Assembly (NCBI RefSeq): GCF_038397735.1
Contig: NZ_CP151635.1
Span: 3,100,001-3,164,000 of the forward strand
Length of the DNA: 64,000 bases
DNA from: Microbacterium sp. LWH13-1.2
Lineage (GTDB): Bacteria > Actinomycetota > Actinomycetes > Actinomycetales > Microbacteriaceae
Direction: 5' to 3'
The position numbers and the translations under genes were made by a program. The notes below the pieces were generated by a model, which worked only from the letters and a program-made list of their open reading frames with translations, did no database searches and was not told where the DNA came from. Shown in pieces: positions 25,326-33,167 of the stretch (positions within the stretch are counted from its first letter, which is position 1; the number at the start of each line of letters is the position of its first letter).

Positions 25326-27599
25326 TCAGAGGGCCGAGGTCCAGCGCGACGACACGATGTGCTCGACACGGACGACCGCCCCGAGGCTCCCGGCCGCATC
25401 GACGCGTTGGCGGACCGACGCGTCGAGGTCGATCACGCTGTGCGCCGCGATCGGGGCGATGTGCAGGGTGAGATCGGCATCGGGGGAGATCTCGGTGATG
25501 TCGATGCGCCAGGCCAGTCCGTCCCAGAACCGATCCCCGATCACGACTCCGTCCGCGCGGAGCTGCGCGACGTCGCCCTTCCAGTCGACGACGAGCTCGA
25601 TGAGCTCTCCCCTCGAACGGTCCTGCGCCTCGGGGAGCACGACCCGCCAGACACCGGCCACCTCCTCGAACTGTCCGTCGTCGGGCGCGGCCGACCGGCC
25701 CATCGACTCGCCGTAGCGCGCGGGGGCATCGCGCACGGGGCGCAGTTGCTCGATCGTCAGTCGGGTGGTGCCGGGGTGCGCGTCGGTGTGCAGCGCGAGC
25801 GGTGCGAACTCCTCGCCGCTCCACACGAGCGCGGTCGGCTCGCGCTCCGCGCGCACCACGAGGTCGCCGGACTCGCGCCACACGGCATCTGTCGAATCCA
25901 CGAGGTCGGCGCCGAGGTACCAGAGGCGCTCGGCTCTCTCCTCATCGACGACCAGCACGCGCAGGGCGCCGTCGACCACGAGGACGTCGCCCGGGGCGAG
26001 ATCGAGCGCCGCCGCGGCATCCACCTCGATCCCGCGAAGGAGGGCGCGGGATCCCGCGCCCAGCTGCAGACGAGCGCCGAGGCCGTCGTGCACACGGAGG
26101 ACGACCGTCGGCACCGCACCGTCGACGATCCCGGCGACGGATGCCGTGGCCCACTCGAGCCGCACCCCCGCGACGTCGATCCGCAGCGGCCAGCGACCGA
26201 TCACCCCGCTCGGGATGTCGATCGGACGGTCGGGGACCACCAGCTCGCCGTCGGCGAACGGGATGCGGAACTGCACCGCGGTCGAGCCCGAGAGGGGCTC
26301 ATGCGGTTGATGGGTGTTCACGAAGAGGAATCCGCTGGTGCCGTCTGCGCGCACCGCCCAGCGCAGCGAGTCGAGGTCGTGCACATCGACGGGGGCGTCG
26401 TCGGGGAGCGAGCTGAACGTGTCGGCGAGGCGCGGGCCGAACGCGGCGAGGAAGGCGTTGTGGTCGCGGAGCACGCCCAGGCTCGGGCCAGGGCGACCCG
26501 TGGCGCCGAACGCGGCCTGGAAGTCGTAGTCGAAACGCGGCAGGTCGTTCGGATACCCGGTCACCAGGCTCTCCTGCAGGCCGTCCTCGGGGTTCACCCC
26601 GCCCGCATACATGTAGAAGCCCTGCCATGCCGAGCCGTTGCCGATCTTCACGTTCGCGAGGGCCGCGATGTCCCGAGCGCGCGCGATCGGGCGCCGGTGG
26701 TACGCGGTGGCCATGCCTCCGCCCAGCTCGCACGTCGACGGAGGGAACTCCGGATCGACCGGCCGGACGACGATCTCGGTGCCCTCCTCGCGGAAGTCAC
26801 CACCGACTCCCGGGTCGTCCCAGACGTGCGTGAACCGGAAATGGTCGCGGAAGCTGTCATCCCAGGTGGATCCCTGTCCCGCCCAGAACCCGTCGGCATA
26901 CCCGCTGTAGAGCGGGAAGACGTCGTGGGCCGGCAGCACGGCGCCGCCCCAGCCCGTCGCCGTCCACAGCGGTGCCGAGAGCCCTGACTCCTGGGCGATG
27001 ACTTTGAGCGCGGCGATGTGATCGGGCTGGTCGTGGAGCTCGTTCTCGAGCTGGATGCCGACGATCGGCCGATCCGGACCGCAGAACGGGCGCACCTGCT
27101 CGGCGATGCGCCCGTACCAGTCGCGAACCAGAGTGAGGTACTCCGGGTCGTTCGTCCGGGCGCGATCACCGAGTGCGGTGACCACCCAATCCGGATGACC
27201 GCCGTTGCGGACCTCCCCGTGGCACCAGGGCCCGATGCGCAGGATCACGTCGATGCCCACCCGCTCGGCGGTCTCGAGGAACGCCGCGACATCGAGGTCT
27301 CCGTCGAATCGCACCCGGCCGCGTTCGCGCTCATGGTGGATCCAGAACACGTACGTCGACACCGAGGTGAGTCCGGATGCGACGAGGAGCCGCAACTGCT
27401 CCTCCCACCGCCTGCGCGGGATCCGGCTGAAGTGCAGCTCGCCGGTCACCGGCACCGTGGGAGTCCCGTCGACCTCGATCCACCGACTCGTCAGGCGCAG
27501 CCGCTCGTGCGGGTCCTCGGCGTTGCTCATGGCCGGTGCGACGAGCGGGGGCCGATCATCGCGGAGGCGGATGGTCCGAGGAGTCGACGTCGCGGTCAT
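25326..27599 (-). CDS. Glycoside hydrolase family 35 (beta-galactosidase-like)
   Basis: 757 residues. A TIM barrel begins TGELHFSRIPRRRWEEQL. The acid/base Glu is in IVGIQLENELHD (about residue 183) and the nucleophile context TCELGGGMATAYHRRP lies near 290, in the shape of GH35. Beta-sandwich domains follow. No signal peptide is present, so it works on imported galactosides. AAGGAG lies 6 nt before the ATG at 27599. The gene heads the DUF5107 operon and is divergent from the AraC regulator, with a perfect palindrome between them. Confidence 0.88.
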   Translation of the reverse strand: MTATSTPRTIRLRDDRPPLVAPAMSNAEDPHERLRLTSRWIEVDGTPTVPVTGELHFSRIPRRRWEEQLRLLVASGLTSVSTYVFWIHHERERGRVRFDGDLDVAAFLETAERVGIDVILRIGPWCHGEVRNGGHPDWVVTALGDRARTNDPEYLTLVRDWYGRIAEQVRPFCGPDRPIVGIQLENELHDQPDHIAALKVIAQESGLSAPLWTATGWGGAVLPAHDVFPLYSGYADGFWAGQGSTWDDSFRDHFRFTHVWDDPGVGGDFREEGTEIVVRPVDPEFPPSTCELGGGMATAYHRRPIARARDIAALANVKIGNGSAWQGFYMYAGGVNPEDGLQESLVTGYPNDLPRFDYDFQAAFGATGRPGPSLGVLRDHNAFLAAFGPRLADTFSSLPDDAPVDVHDLDSLRWAVRADGTSGFLFVNTHQPHEPLSGSTAVQFRIPFADGELVVPDRPIDIPSGVIGRWPLRIDVAGVRLEWATASVAGIVDGAVPTVVLRVHDGLGARLQLGAGSRALLRGIEVDAAAALDLAPGDVLVVDGALRVLVVDEERAERLWYLGADLVDSTDAVWRESGDLVVRAEREPTALVWSGEEFAPLALHTDAHPGTTRLTIEQLRPVRDAPARYGESMGRSAAPDDGQFEEVAGVWRVVLPEAQDRSRGELIELVVDWKGDVAQLRADGVVIGDRFWDGLAWRIDITEISPDADLTLHIAPIAAHSVIDLDASVRQRVDAAGSLGAVVRVEHIVSSRWTSAL

Positions 27600-27687
27600 G
27601 GTTCTCCTTCGAAACGGGTGGCGGGCGCTCTCGAGAGACTACGGCCGGCCGGCGAGGAGCGGAAGAACGATTCTCCGTCACGATATG

Positions 27688-27761
27688 GACGAAACGATGC
27701 TTGGCGTGCCGCAGCGATCCATGGAAGAGTTCCATGGATGCGATCGCCGATAGACGAAACG
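27688..27761. promoter_or_regulatory. Palindrome and direct repeats in the GH35/AraC spacer
   Basis: A perfect dyad has arms ATCCATGGAA (27717-27726) and TTCCATGGAT (27730-27739) around GAG. It is flanked by two direct copies of GACGAAACG (27688-27696 and 27753-27761), 65 bp apart. AraC proteins often bind direct repeats, so the nonamers and the dyad are both candidate sites. Confidence 0.7.
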
Positions 27762-27791
27762 CCGATCAGTCCGAGGAGGGATGCCGCCGCC

Positions 27792-28682
27792 GTGTACGTG
27801 CATGAGGGATTCCTGGGCCAGCGCCTCCGGGTCCTTCCTCGCCCGGCCGTGCGCGCGGCGCAGAGCCAGCCCATCGTCCGGCGACTGCTGGTCACGGATG
27901 TGGGCTACTTCCCCCGCGCGGCACAGCACGGCCGGGTGCGCGCCGCGGGCGCACCGGAGACGATCATCATGGTCTGCACCGATGGCGTCGGCTGGGTCGA
28001 ATGGGAGGATGGCGAACCCGTGCGGGTCGAGCGCGGGTCGGCCGTGGTGCTCCCCCAGGAGGTCCGTCACCGTTACCGCGCGGACGACGACGATCCCTGG
28101 ACGATCTGGTGGGCGCATGTGACCGGTTCGGACGTCGACGACTTCGTCGACACGATCCTCGGCGAGGGACGCGGCCCGATCGTCGAGCTCCACGACGTCT
28201 ACGCCGTGGTCGAGTCCCTCGACGAGGCACTCAGCGCCCTCGAGAAGGACGAGACGCTGCCCATGCTCCTCACCGCGGCCGGAGCAGCATGGCGGATGCT
28301 CGCCGCGATCACCTCCAGCGCACTGCGGGGCACGGCGGCCACGAGCGACCGCATCCGACAGGTGCAGGACTACCTGCGCACGAACCTGGACACGGCGTTC
28401 TCCGTGCCCGAACTCGCCGCGATGGCGGGCCTGAGCCCCTCGCATTTCTCGGCCCTGTTCCGCGGCTCCGTGGGCACGTCCGTCAAGGACTACCTCAAGC
28501 GCCTGCGCAGTGCGCGGGCGCGGGAGCTGCTCATCACCACGTCGTCCCCGATCTCCGAGGTCGCGCTGGCCGTCGGATATGACGATGCCCTGTACTTCTC
28601 ACGCCAGTTCCGATCGATCAACGGGGTGAGCCCCTCGGAGTTCCGCCGGCAGGCGGCATCCGAACGCGTGACGCGCATCTGA
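27792..28682 (+). CDS. AraC-family transcriptional activator
   Basis: About 296 residues. An N-terminal cupin-like ligand domain (VERGSAVVLPQEVRHRYRAD) is followed by the C-terminal double helix-turn-helix: FSVPELAAMAGLSPSHFSAL and SPISEVALAVGYDDALYFSR then the terminal GVSPSEFRRQA. The GTG at 27792 has GAGGAGG at 27773-27779, 12 nt upstream, and is the first start in frame; GTG 27798 is possible. Upstream open frame to 27018 is antisense to GH35. It most likely activates the divergent GH35-DUF5107 genes on sensing a sugar. Confidence 0.87.
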   Translation: MYVHEGFLGQRLRVLPRPAVRAAQSQPIVRRLLVTDVGYFPRAAQHGRVRAAGAPETIIMVCTDGVGWVEWEDGEPVRVERGSAVVLPQEVRHRYRADDDDPWTIWWAHVTGSDVDDFVDTILGEGRGPIVELHDVYAVVESLDEALSALEKDETLPMLLTAAGAAWRMLAAITSSALRGTAATSDRIRQVQDYLRTNLDTAFSVPELAAMAGLSPSHFSALFRGSVGTSVKDYLKRLRSARARELLITTSSPISEVALAVGYDDALYFSRQFRSINGVSPSEFRRQAASERVTRI

Positions 28683-28685
28683 CGC

Positions 28686-29057
28686 CTAGGCGGCCGTACC
28701 TCCCCGCACCGGGATCTCCTCGATCGAGCGATACACGGGCAACCCGCGCTCGAGGGCGATCTCGACGTCCTTGTCGGCGCCGGCGGACTCGCCGGCCAGG
28801 CGCAGCACGGCATCGCAGTGCTCCAGCAGTCGGCGGGCCGTCTCGTACATGACGTCGCCGTCGGCGGCATCCGCATCATCCATCCCTCGGAGGATCGGAA
28901 GAGCGACCCATTCTCCGATCATCGGCACGTGTCCTCGGCGGTGGATGGGGGCGGCGGCCTCTTCGAGGCGCTCGAGGTTGCGGGCGATCAGGGCGGGGTC
29001 GCCGCCCGTTCCGGAGCGGTAGGGGCCGGCGATGAGAATCAGAAGTGGAGTTGTCAT
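28686..29057 (-). CDS. DUF4406 domain protein (nucleoside deoxyribosyltransferase-like fold)
   Basis: 123 residues from the ATG at 29057. It begins LLILIAGPYRSG and carries ALIARNLERLEEAAAPIHRRG and a C-terminal GADKDVEIALERGLPVYRS, the DUF4406 pattern. That fold is close to nucleoside 2-deoxyribosyltransferases, but the activity is unproven. TACAGT (complement of 29065-29070) lies 7 nt before the ATG, so the mRNA is probably leaderless. The divergent DeoR gene is its likely regulator. Confidence 0.83.
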   Translation of the reverse strand: MTTPLLILIAGPYRSGTGGDPALIARNLERLEEAAAPIHRRGHVPMIGEWVALPILRGMDDADAADGDVMYETARRLLEHCDAVLRLAGESAGADKDVEIALERGLPVYRSIEEIPVRGGTAA

Positions 29058-29078
29058 GGAGAAGACTGTAACGTTAAC

Positions 29079-29108
29079 CGTGCAAGAACGTGCAACTTCG
29101 TAAAAGAA
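29079..29108. promoter_or_regulatory. DeoR-type direct-repeat operator (10-bp period)
   Basis: CGTGCAA occurs at 29079 and 29089 and a partial third copy, CGTAAAA, at 29099, each 10 bp apart. They lie between the DUF4406 -10 and the deoR start and overlap a TTGCAC -35 candidate on the minus strand. DeoR family proteins often bind phased direct repeats. Confidence 0.65.
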
Positions 29109-29127
29109 TGAGCAGTGAGGGAGTCGG

Positions 29128-29877
29128 ATGCTGGGCGCACAGCGCAAGGACCACCTGCGGGAGATCCTCCGCAGAGACGGCCGCGTGATCGCGAAAGACG
29201 TCGCCCTCGACCTCGGCGTCTCCGAGGACTCGATCCGACGGGACCTTCGAGAACTCGCCGATGCCGGCGAGATGGTGCGTGTCTATGGCGGGGCCCTGCC
29301 GGTGCCGCCCGCCGACAGACCCGTCGATCAGCGCGCCTCGATCGCGACGGACAGCAAGGAGCGGGTCGCCCGTCGCGCTGTCGAGCTGATCGCCCCGGCG
29401 TCGACGATCGTGCTGGATGCCGGCACGACGACCCTGGCGATGGCCCGGATTCTCCCCCGCGGCGCCGACCTCACGGTCATCACCCCGAGTCCCGCGATCG
29501 CCCTGGCTGTGGCCGAGCACTCCGACGCCCGCATCGTGATGATCGGCGGCGAGCTCGCGCGCTTCTCGATGGTCGCGAGCGGTCCGCTCGCGATGGAAGC
29601 CGTGCAGCACCTCGCCGCCGATCTGTTCTTCCTGGGGGTGACGGGCATCGACGCGGTGCGCGGCCTGACCACCGGCAACCTCGACGACGCGGTCACCAAG
29701 CGGGCGATCGCCGCCCGCTGCGCGCAGACGTTCGTCCTCGGCAGCGAGGAGAAGATCGGCGTGACCTCACACTTCCCCGTGCTCGATCTCGACTCCGTCG
29801 CGGGCGTCGTCGTCGACCCTCGCGATGCGAATCCCGTGATCCAGGAGCTCGCCGAGCGGGCGTCCGTACTGCGCTGA
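29128..29877 (+). CDS. DeoR-family sugar-phosphate-responsive repressor
   Basis: 249 residues, full length. The N-terminal helix-turn-helix reads VIAKDVALDLGVSEDSIRRD. The C-terminal DeoRC domain has the phosphosugar-site motif LDAGTTTLAMARIL and the later GVTGIDAVRGLTTGN. Such repressors release DNA when they bind a phosphorylated sugar. GGGAG precedes the ATG at 29128. The three phased repeats upstream make it likely to control itself and the divergent DUF4406 gene. Confidence 0.9.
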   Translation: MLGAQRKDHLREILRRDGRVIAKDVALDLGVSEDSIRRDLRELADAGEMVRVYGGALPVPPADRPVDQRASIATDSKERVARRAVELIAPASTIVLDAGTTTLAMARILPRGADLTVITPSPAIALAVAEHSDARIVMIGGELARFSMVASGPLAMEAVQHLAADLFFLGVTGIDAVRGLTTGNLDDAVTKRAIAARCAQTFVLGSEEKIGVTSHFPVLDLDSVAGVVVDPRDANPVIQELAERASVLR

Positions 29878-29883
29878 CGGGCG

Positions 29884-30555
29884 TCAGGTGATCGTTGCCG
29901 CGACGATCGTCGGCGTCATGATGGCCACCATCGCGGCGGTGATCGCATCGTTGACGGCCTTCGCGACGGCATCCCCTGCGGCCGAGCCTGCAGTGAGCTC
30001 CTCGATCCGCCGCTTGAGGTCGCGTGCGGACATGCCTCCGCACTGGTCGCGCAGGATCCCGTGGGCGGCGTTGAGGTTCTGCAGGATCGAGAGCAGCGCC
30101 AGATCGGCCTGAGTCGGCGCCCCCGTGCCGGCGATCACGGCGGCGAGCCGCGAGCGCAGCACCGCCTCAGGAGCTGGGTCCGACTCGGGCGTGCGGGCCG
30201 ACCCCCACCCGAAGAAGCCGCGCTCTCCGCGGATGAGCACGCCCTGCACGACCAGCGACTCCACGACGACCTCGAGCGGATCGAGCTTGGGGCGGGCGAC
30301 CAACGACTGCAGGCGCTTGCCGCTCAGCGGCACGAGGCGCGCGAGCGTCGCATCGAGGATCGGATTGCCCGTCGGCTCGGTCGACACGACCTCGACGGTC
30401 GGGTTCTTGCCCTCCGAGACGACGACGCGTCCGTGCAGGGCGAGGTCGACGATGACGGCGGCGATCTCTCCGTAGAGGCGGTTCACGCTCACGGCACTCT
30501 CGACGCGACCATCGGGCCGGAGAAGCAGCATGTGGAGTTCTTCGACGATCAGCAT
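29884..30555 (-). CDS. GPP34 (Golgi phosphoprotein 3-like) protein
   Basis: 223 residues. The start MLIVEELHMLLLRPDGR and internal VVVSEGKNPTVEV, LSGKRLQSLVARPKL and FFGWGSARTPES fit the GPP34 fold. In eukaryotes GOLPH3 binds PI4P on membranes; the bacterial role is unknown but probably lipid binding. TAGCGT (complement of 30562-30567) lies 6 nt before the ATG, indicating a leaderless transcript. It is convergent with deoR. Confidence 0.85.
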   Translation of the reverse strand: MLIVEELHMLLLRPDGRVESAVSVNRLYGEIAAVIVDLALHGRVVVSEGKNPTVEVVSTEPTGNPILDATLARLVPLSGKRLQSLVARPKLDPLEVVVESLVVQGVLIRGERGFFGWGSARTPESDPAPEAVLRSRLAAVIAGTGAPTQADLALLSILQNLNAAHGILRDQCGGMSARDLKRRIEELTAGSAAGDAVAKAVNDAITAAMVAIMTPTIVAATIT

Positions 30556-30640
30556 GCATCCACGCTATGACGGAGCTTCGCGACTCGGCATCCCCCGGAC
30601 GGATGACTTCGGATGCCGCAGCTCGGCGCTCCCTGACGCA

Positions 30641-30675
30641 CGAATGCCGCGCCCTCGCAGAGGACGCGGCATTCG
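30641..30675 (-). terminator. Hairpin downstream of the aquaporin gene
   Basis: Arms CGAATGCCGCG (30641-30651) and CGCGGCATTCG (30665-30675) pair perfectly with a further CCTC/GAGG inside. It lies 11 bp after the minus-strand aquaporin stop. There is no U-tract. Confidence 0.7.
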
Positions 30676-30685
30676 ATGAACAGGG

Positions 30686-31330
30686 TTACGCGCCGATCTT
30701 CTTCGCGTCGTCCGTGTTGAGCAGACGGAAGAGCAGGGCCGCGATGACTGCACCGACGACGGGAGCCGCGATGTAGAGCCACAGCGAGGCCCAGTCGAAG
30801 TAGCCGCCGACCGAGAGGCCGAGCGCCACGGCCGGGTTGAAGCCGCCGCCTGAGATCGAGCCGACGGTCGCCGCACCGATGAACACGGTGGCACCGATCG
30901 CGAGGCCGTAGAACGAGTTGCCCTCGGTGTCCTTCGAGGTCGCGGTGTTGAGCACGACCCACACGAGGATCAGCGTGAAGAGGGCCTCGACGAAGAACGC
31001 CGGGCCGACCTCGACGACCATGGCCTCGCCACCGGAGGGCCATACCGCAAGGCTGGCCAGGGCGGCGAGCGCGCCACCGACGAACTGCGCCACGAGGTAG
31101 GCGACGAGGTCGACGACGCTCAGGCCGCCGCGCAGGAAGACACCGACCGAGACGGCCGGGTTGAGGTGAGCGCCCGAGATGTGACCCGTCGAGTAGACGA
31201 GCACCATCAGGGTGAAGCCGATCGCGAGCGGGGTCAGCGGGCTCTCGCTGTTCACCGCGGCGATGATGCTGAGGACGAAGAGGAAGGTCGCGAGCGCTTC
31301 TGCGAGCGCCTTGCGAGGAGTACCGGTCAT
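30686..31330 (-). CDS. MIP family aquaporin/glycerol channel
   Basis: 214 residues with six TM helices and two half-helix motifs, SGAHLNPAVSVG and GGGFNPAVALG. It conducts water or small neutral solutes across the membrane. The selectivity-filter residues were not resolved by eye, so water versus glycerol is open. The ATG at 31330 lies 70-80 nt downstream of a TATATT -10 (complement of 31413-31418), leaving an ordinary 5' UTR. A hairpin terminator follows. Confidence 0.9.
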   Translation of the reverse strand: MTGTPRKALAEALATFLFVLSIIAAVNSESPLTPLAIGFTLMVLVYSTGHISGAHLNPAVSVGVFLRGGLSVVDLVAYLVAQFVGGALAALASLAVWPSGGEAMVVEVGPAFFVEALFTLILVWVVLNTATSKDTEGNSFYGLAIGATVFIGAATVGSISGGGFNPAVALGLSVGGYFDWASLWLYIAAPVVGAVIAALLFRLLNTDDAKKIGA

Positions 31331-31536
31331 GTGTGCCCTTTTCTGAGAGATGGCGAAGGCGACCCCCGCCCGCCACCGCACTCCAGCCGACGCACCTTCC
31401 GTTTCGCGACCGAATATAGCGACGGCGAACCACCCCGAGACGCGCGCCGCGCGGATTCTCTGTGAAATTCCTGAACGCGACGTCCACGGGTGTCAACCCC
31501 GTCGCCAGCAGGTCAGCTGCTGCCTAGGGTTCGATG

Positions 31537-32925
31537 ATGACCTCCGATACCGCCCAGACGCAGGAGGAGCCCACCCGGCTGCGTCGTGCCATCACCGGCC
31601 CCCTCCTGTTCGCCTTCATCCTGGGCGACGTGCTCGGTGCCGGCATATACGCCCTCATGGGGGTGCTCTCCGAGAAGGTCGGCGGGATGCTGTGGGCGCC
31701 GCTGCTGCTCGGGCTGCTCCTCGCACTGCTCACCGCCGGGTCGTACGCGGAACTCGTCACGAAGTATCCCCGAGCCGGCGGGGCGTCGGTGTTCGCCGAG
31801 CGCGCGTTCCACAGCCCTGTCGTGTCGTTCCTCGTCGGGTTCAGCATGTTGGCGGCCGGCGTCACGAGCGCGGCCGGTCTCGCGATCGCCTTCGCCGGCG
31901 ACTACCTCGGCACGTTCTTCGACCTGCCGACCATCCCCGTCGCGATCGTCTTCCTCGCCGTCGTGGCCGCGCTCAACGCCCGCGGCATCCGCGAGTCTCT
32001 CGGCGCGAACCTCGTGATGACGGCGATCGAGCTCAGCGGCCTCGTGATCGTGATCGCCGTCGTCGGCGTCTTCGTGGCCGGAGGCGGCGGCGACGCCTCG
32101 CGACTCACGCAGACCCCCGAGGGCACCCCCGCGGCCATGGCCGTGCTCGCCGGAGCGGTGATCGCGTACTACTCCTTCGTCGGCTTCGAGACCTCGGCCA
32201 ACATGATCGAAGAGGTCAAGGACCCGCGCCGCACCTACCCGCGCGCCCTGTTCGGCGCGCTGTTCACAGCCGGCGCGGTCTACGTGCTCGTAGGGGTCGC
32301 GAGCTCGATCGCCCAGCCCGCATCCGAGTTGCAGGAGTCGAGCGGTCCGCTGCTCTCGGTCGTCGAGGCGGCGGGCGCGAGCATCCCCTCCTGGCTGTTC
32401 AGCCTGATCGCCCTCGTGGCCGTCGCGAACGGCGCGCTGCTGACGATGATCATGGTGAGCCGTCTGACATATGGCATGGCCGAGCAGAACCTGCTGCCGT
32501 CGGTGCTCGGCCGCGTGCTGCCGAACCGCAGGACGCCGTGGGTCGCGATCCTCACCACCACCCTCGTCGCGATGGGTCTGACGCTGGTCGGAGATCTCGC
32601 GACGCTCGCCGAGACGGTCGTGCTGCTGCTCCTGTTCGTGTTCCTCAGCGTCAACGTGTCGGTGCTCGTTCTGCGGCGCGACAGGGTCGAGCACGACCAC
32701 TTCCGCATCTGGACCGTCATCCCCGTGCTCGGCATCGGCTCATGCCTCCTGCTCCTGACACAGCAGCGCCCCGTGGTCTGGCTGTTCGGCGCCCTCCTGC
32801 TCGCGATCGGCGGAGTCCTCTATCTGCTCGCGCGCTGGAGCCGAAAGCGCGCCGCATCACGCGATCATTCGACCCACACCACCGAAACCCCCGATTCCCC
32901 GAAGGAGAACCATGAGCACGCCTGA
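31537..32925 (+). CDS. APC family amino acid permease
   Basis: 462 residues with 12 or more TM helices. The first helix has FAILGDVLGAGIYALM-like pattern (seen: FILGDVLGAGIY), followed by YAELVTKYPRAGG and YYSFVGFETSANMIEEVKDP, the APC signature. It likely imports or exchanges an amino acid or amine. ATG 31537 lies 6 nt after TAGGGT (31525-31530), so it is probably leaderless; an ATG three nt earlier is in frame. The C-terminus is hydrophilic and overlaps the next gene by 14 nt. Confidence 0.88.
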   Translation: MTSDTAQTQEEPTRLRRAITGPLLFAFILGDVLGAGIYALMGVLSEKVGGMLWAPLLLGLLLALLTAGSYAELVTKYPRAGGASVFAERAFHSPVVSFLVGFSMLAAGVTSAAGLAIAFAGDYLGTFFDLPTIPVAIVFLAVVAALNARGIRESLGANLVMTAIELSGLVIVIAVVGVFVAGGGGDASRLTQTPEGTPAAMAVLAGAVIAYYSFVGFETSANMIEEVKDPRRTYPRALFGALFTAGAVYVLVGVASSIAQPASELQESSGPLLSVVEAAGASIPSWLFSLIALVAVANGALLTMIMVSRLTYGMAEQNLLPSVLGRVLPNRRTPWVAILTTTLVAMGLTLVGDLATLAETVVLLLLFVFLSVNVSVLVLRRDRVEHDHFRIWTVIPVLGIGSCLLLLTQQRPVVWLFGALLLAIGGVLYLLARWSRKRAASRDHSTHTTETPDSPKENHEHA

Positions 32926-33160
32926 CCAGAACCCCGACGACGCCATGACGAGCGAAGAGAAGCGTCACGACCAGCTGACCGCAGCGCCGGATGCCACCGA
33001 AGCCGACGCCGCACCTCGCATCGAGGTCTCGGAGCACGACGGCAACACGCGCATCGACATCGCTCCGGATGCCGCGGTGCGCCCGGGCCCCGGCCCCGGC
33101 GTCGAGACCGACGACGAGACCGCCGTCGAGACCGACGACGAGACCGAGCCTCAGGAGTAG
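32912..33160 (+). CDS. Small acidic hypothetical protein
   Basis: 82 residues, strongly acidic, with no TM helix. The centre PRIEVSEHDGNTRIDIAPDA could be a short strand pair; the end is an exact repeat, VETDDETAVETDDETEPQE. GGAGAACC lies before the ATG at 32912 inside the permease gene, so the two are coupled. I do not recognise it. Confidence 0.65.
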   Translation: MSTPDQNPDDAMTSEEKRHDQLTAAPDATEADAAPRIEVSEHDGNTRIDIAPDAAVRPGPGPGVETDDETAVETDDETEPQE

Positions 33161-33167
33161 CCGGCGA

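Noticed and set aside
22215..26987. 1590-codon open frame on the plus strand
   Set aside because: Antisense to DUF5107 and GH35, with no ribosome site or domain; a GC-bias artefact.
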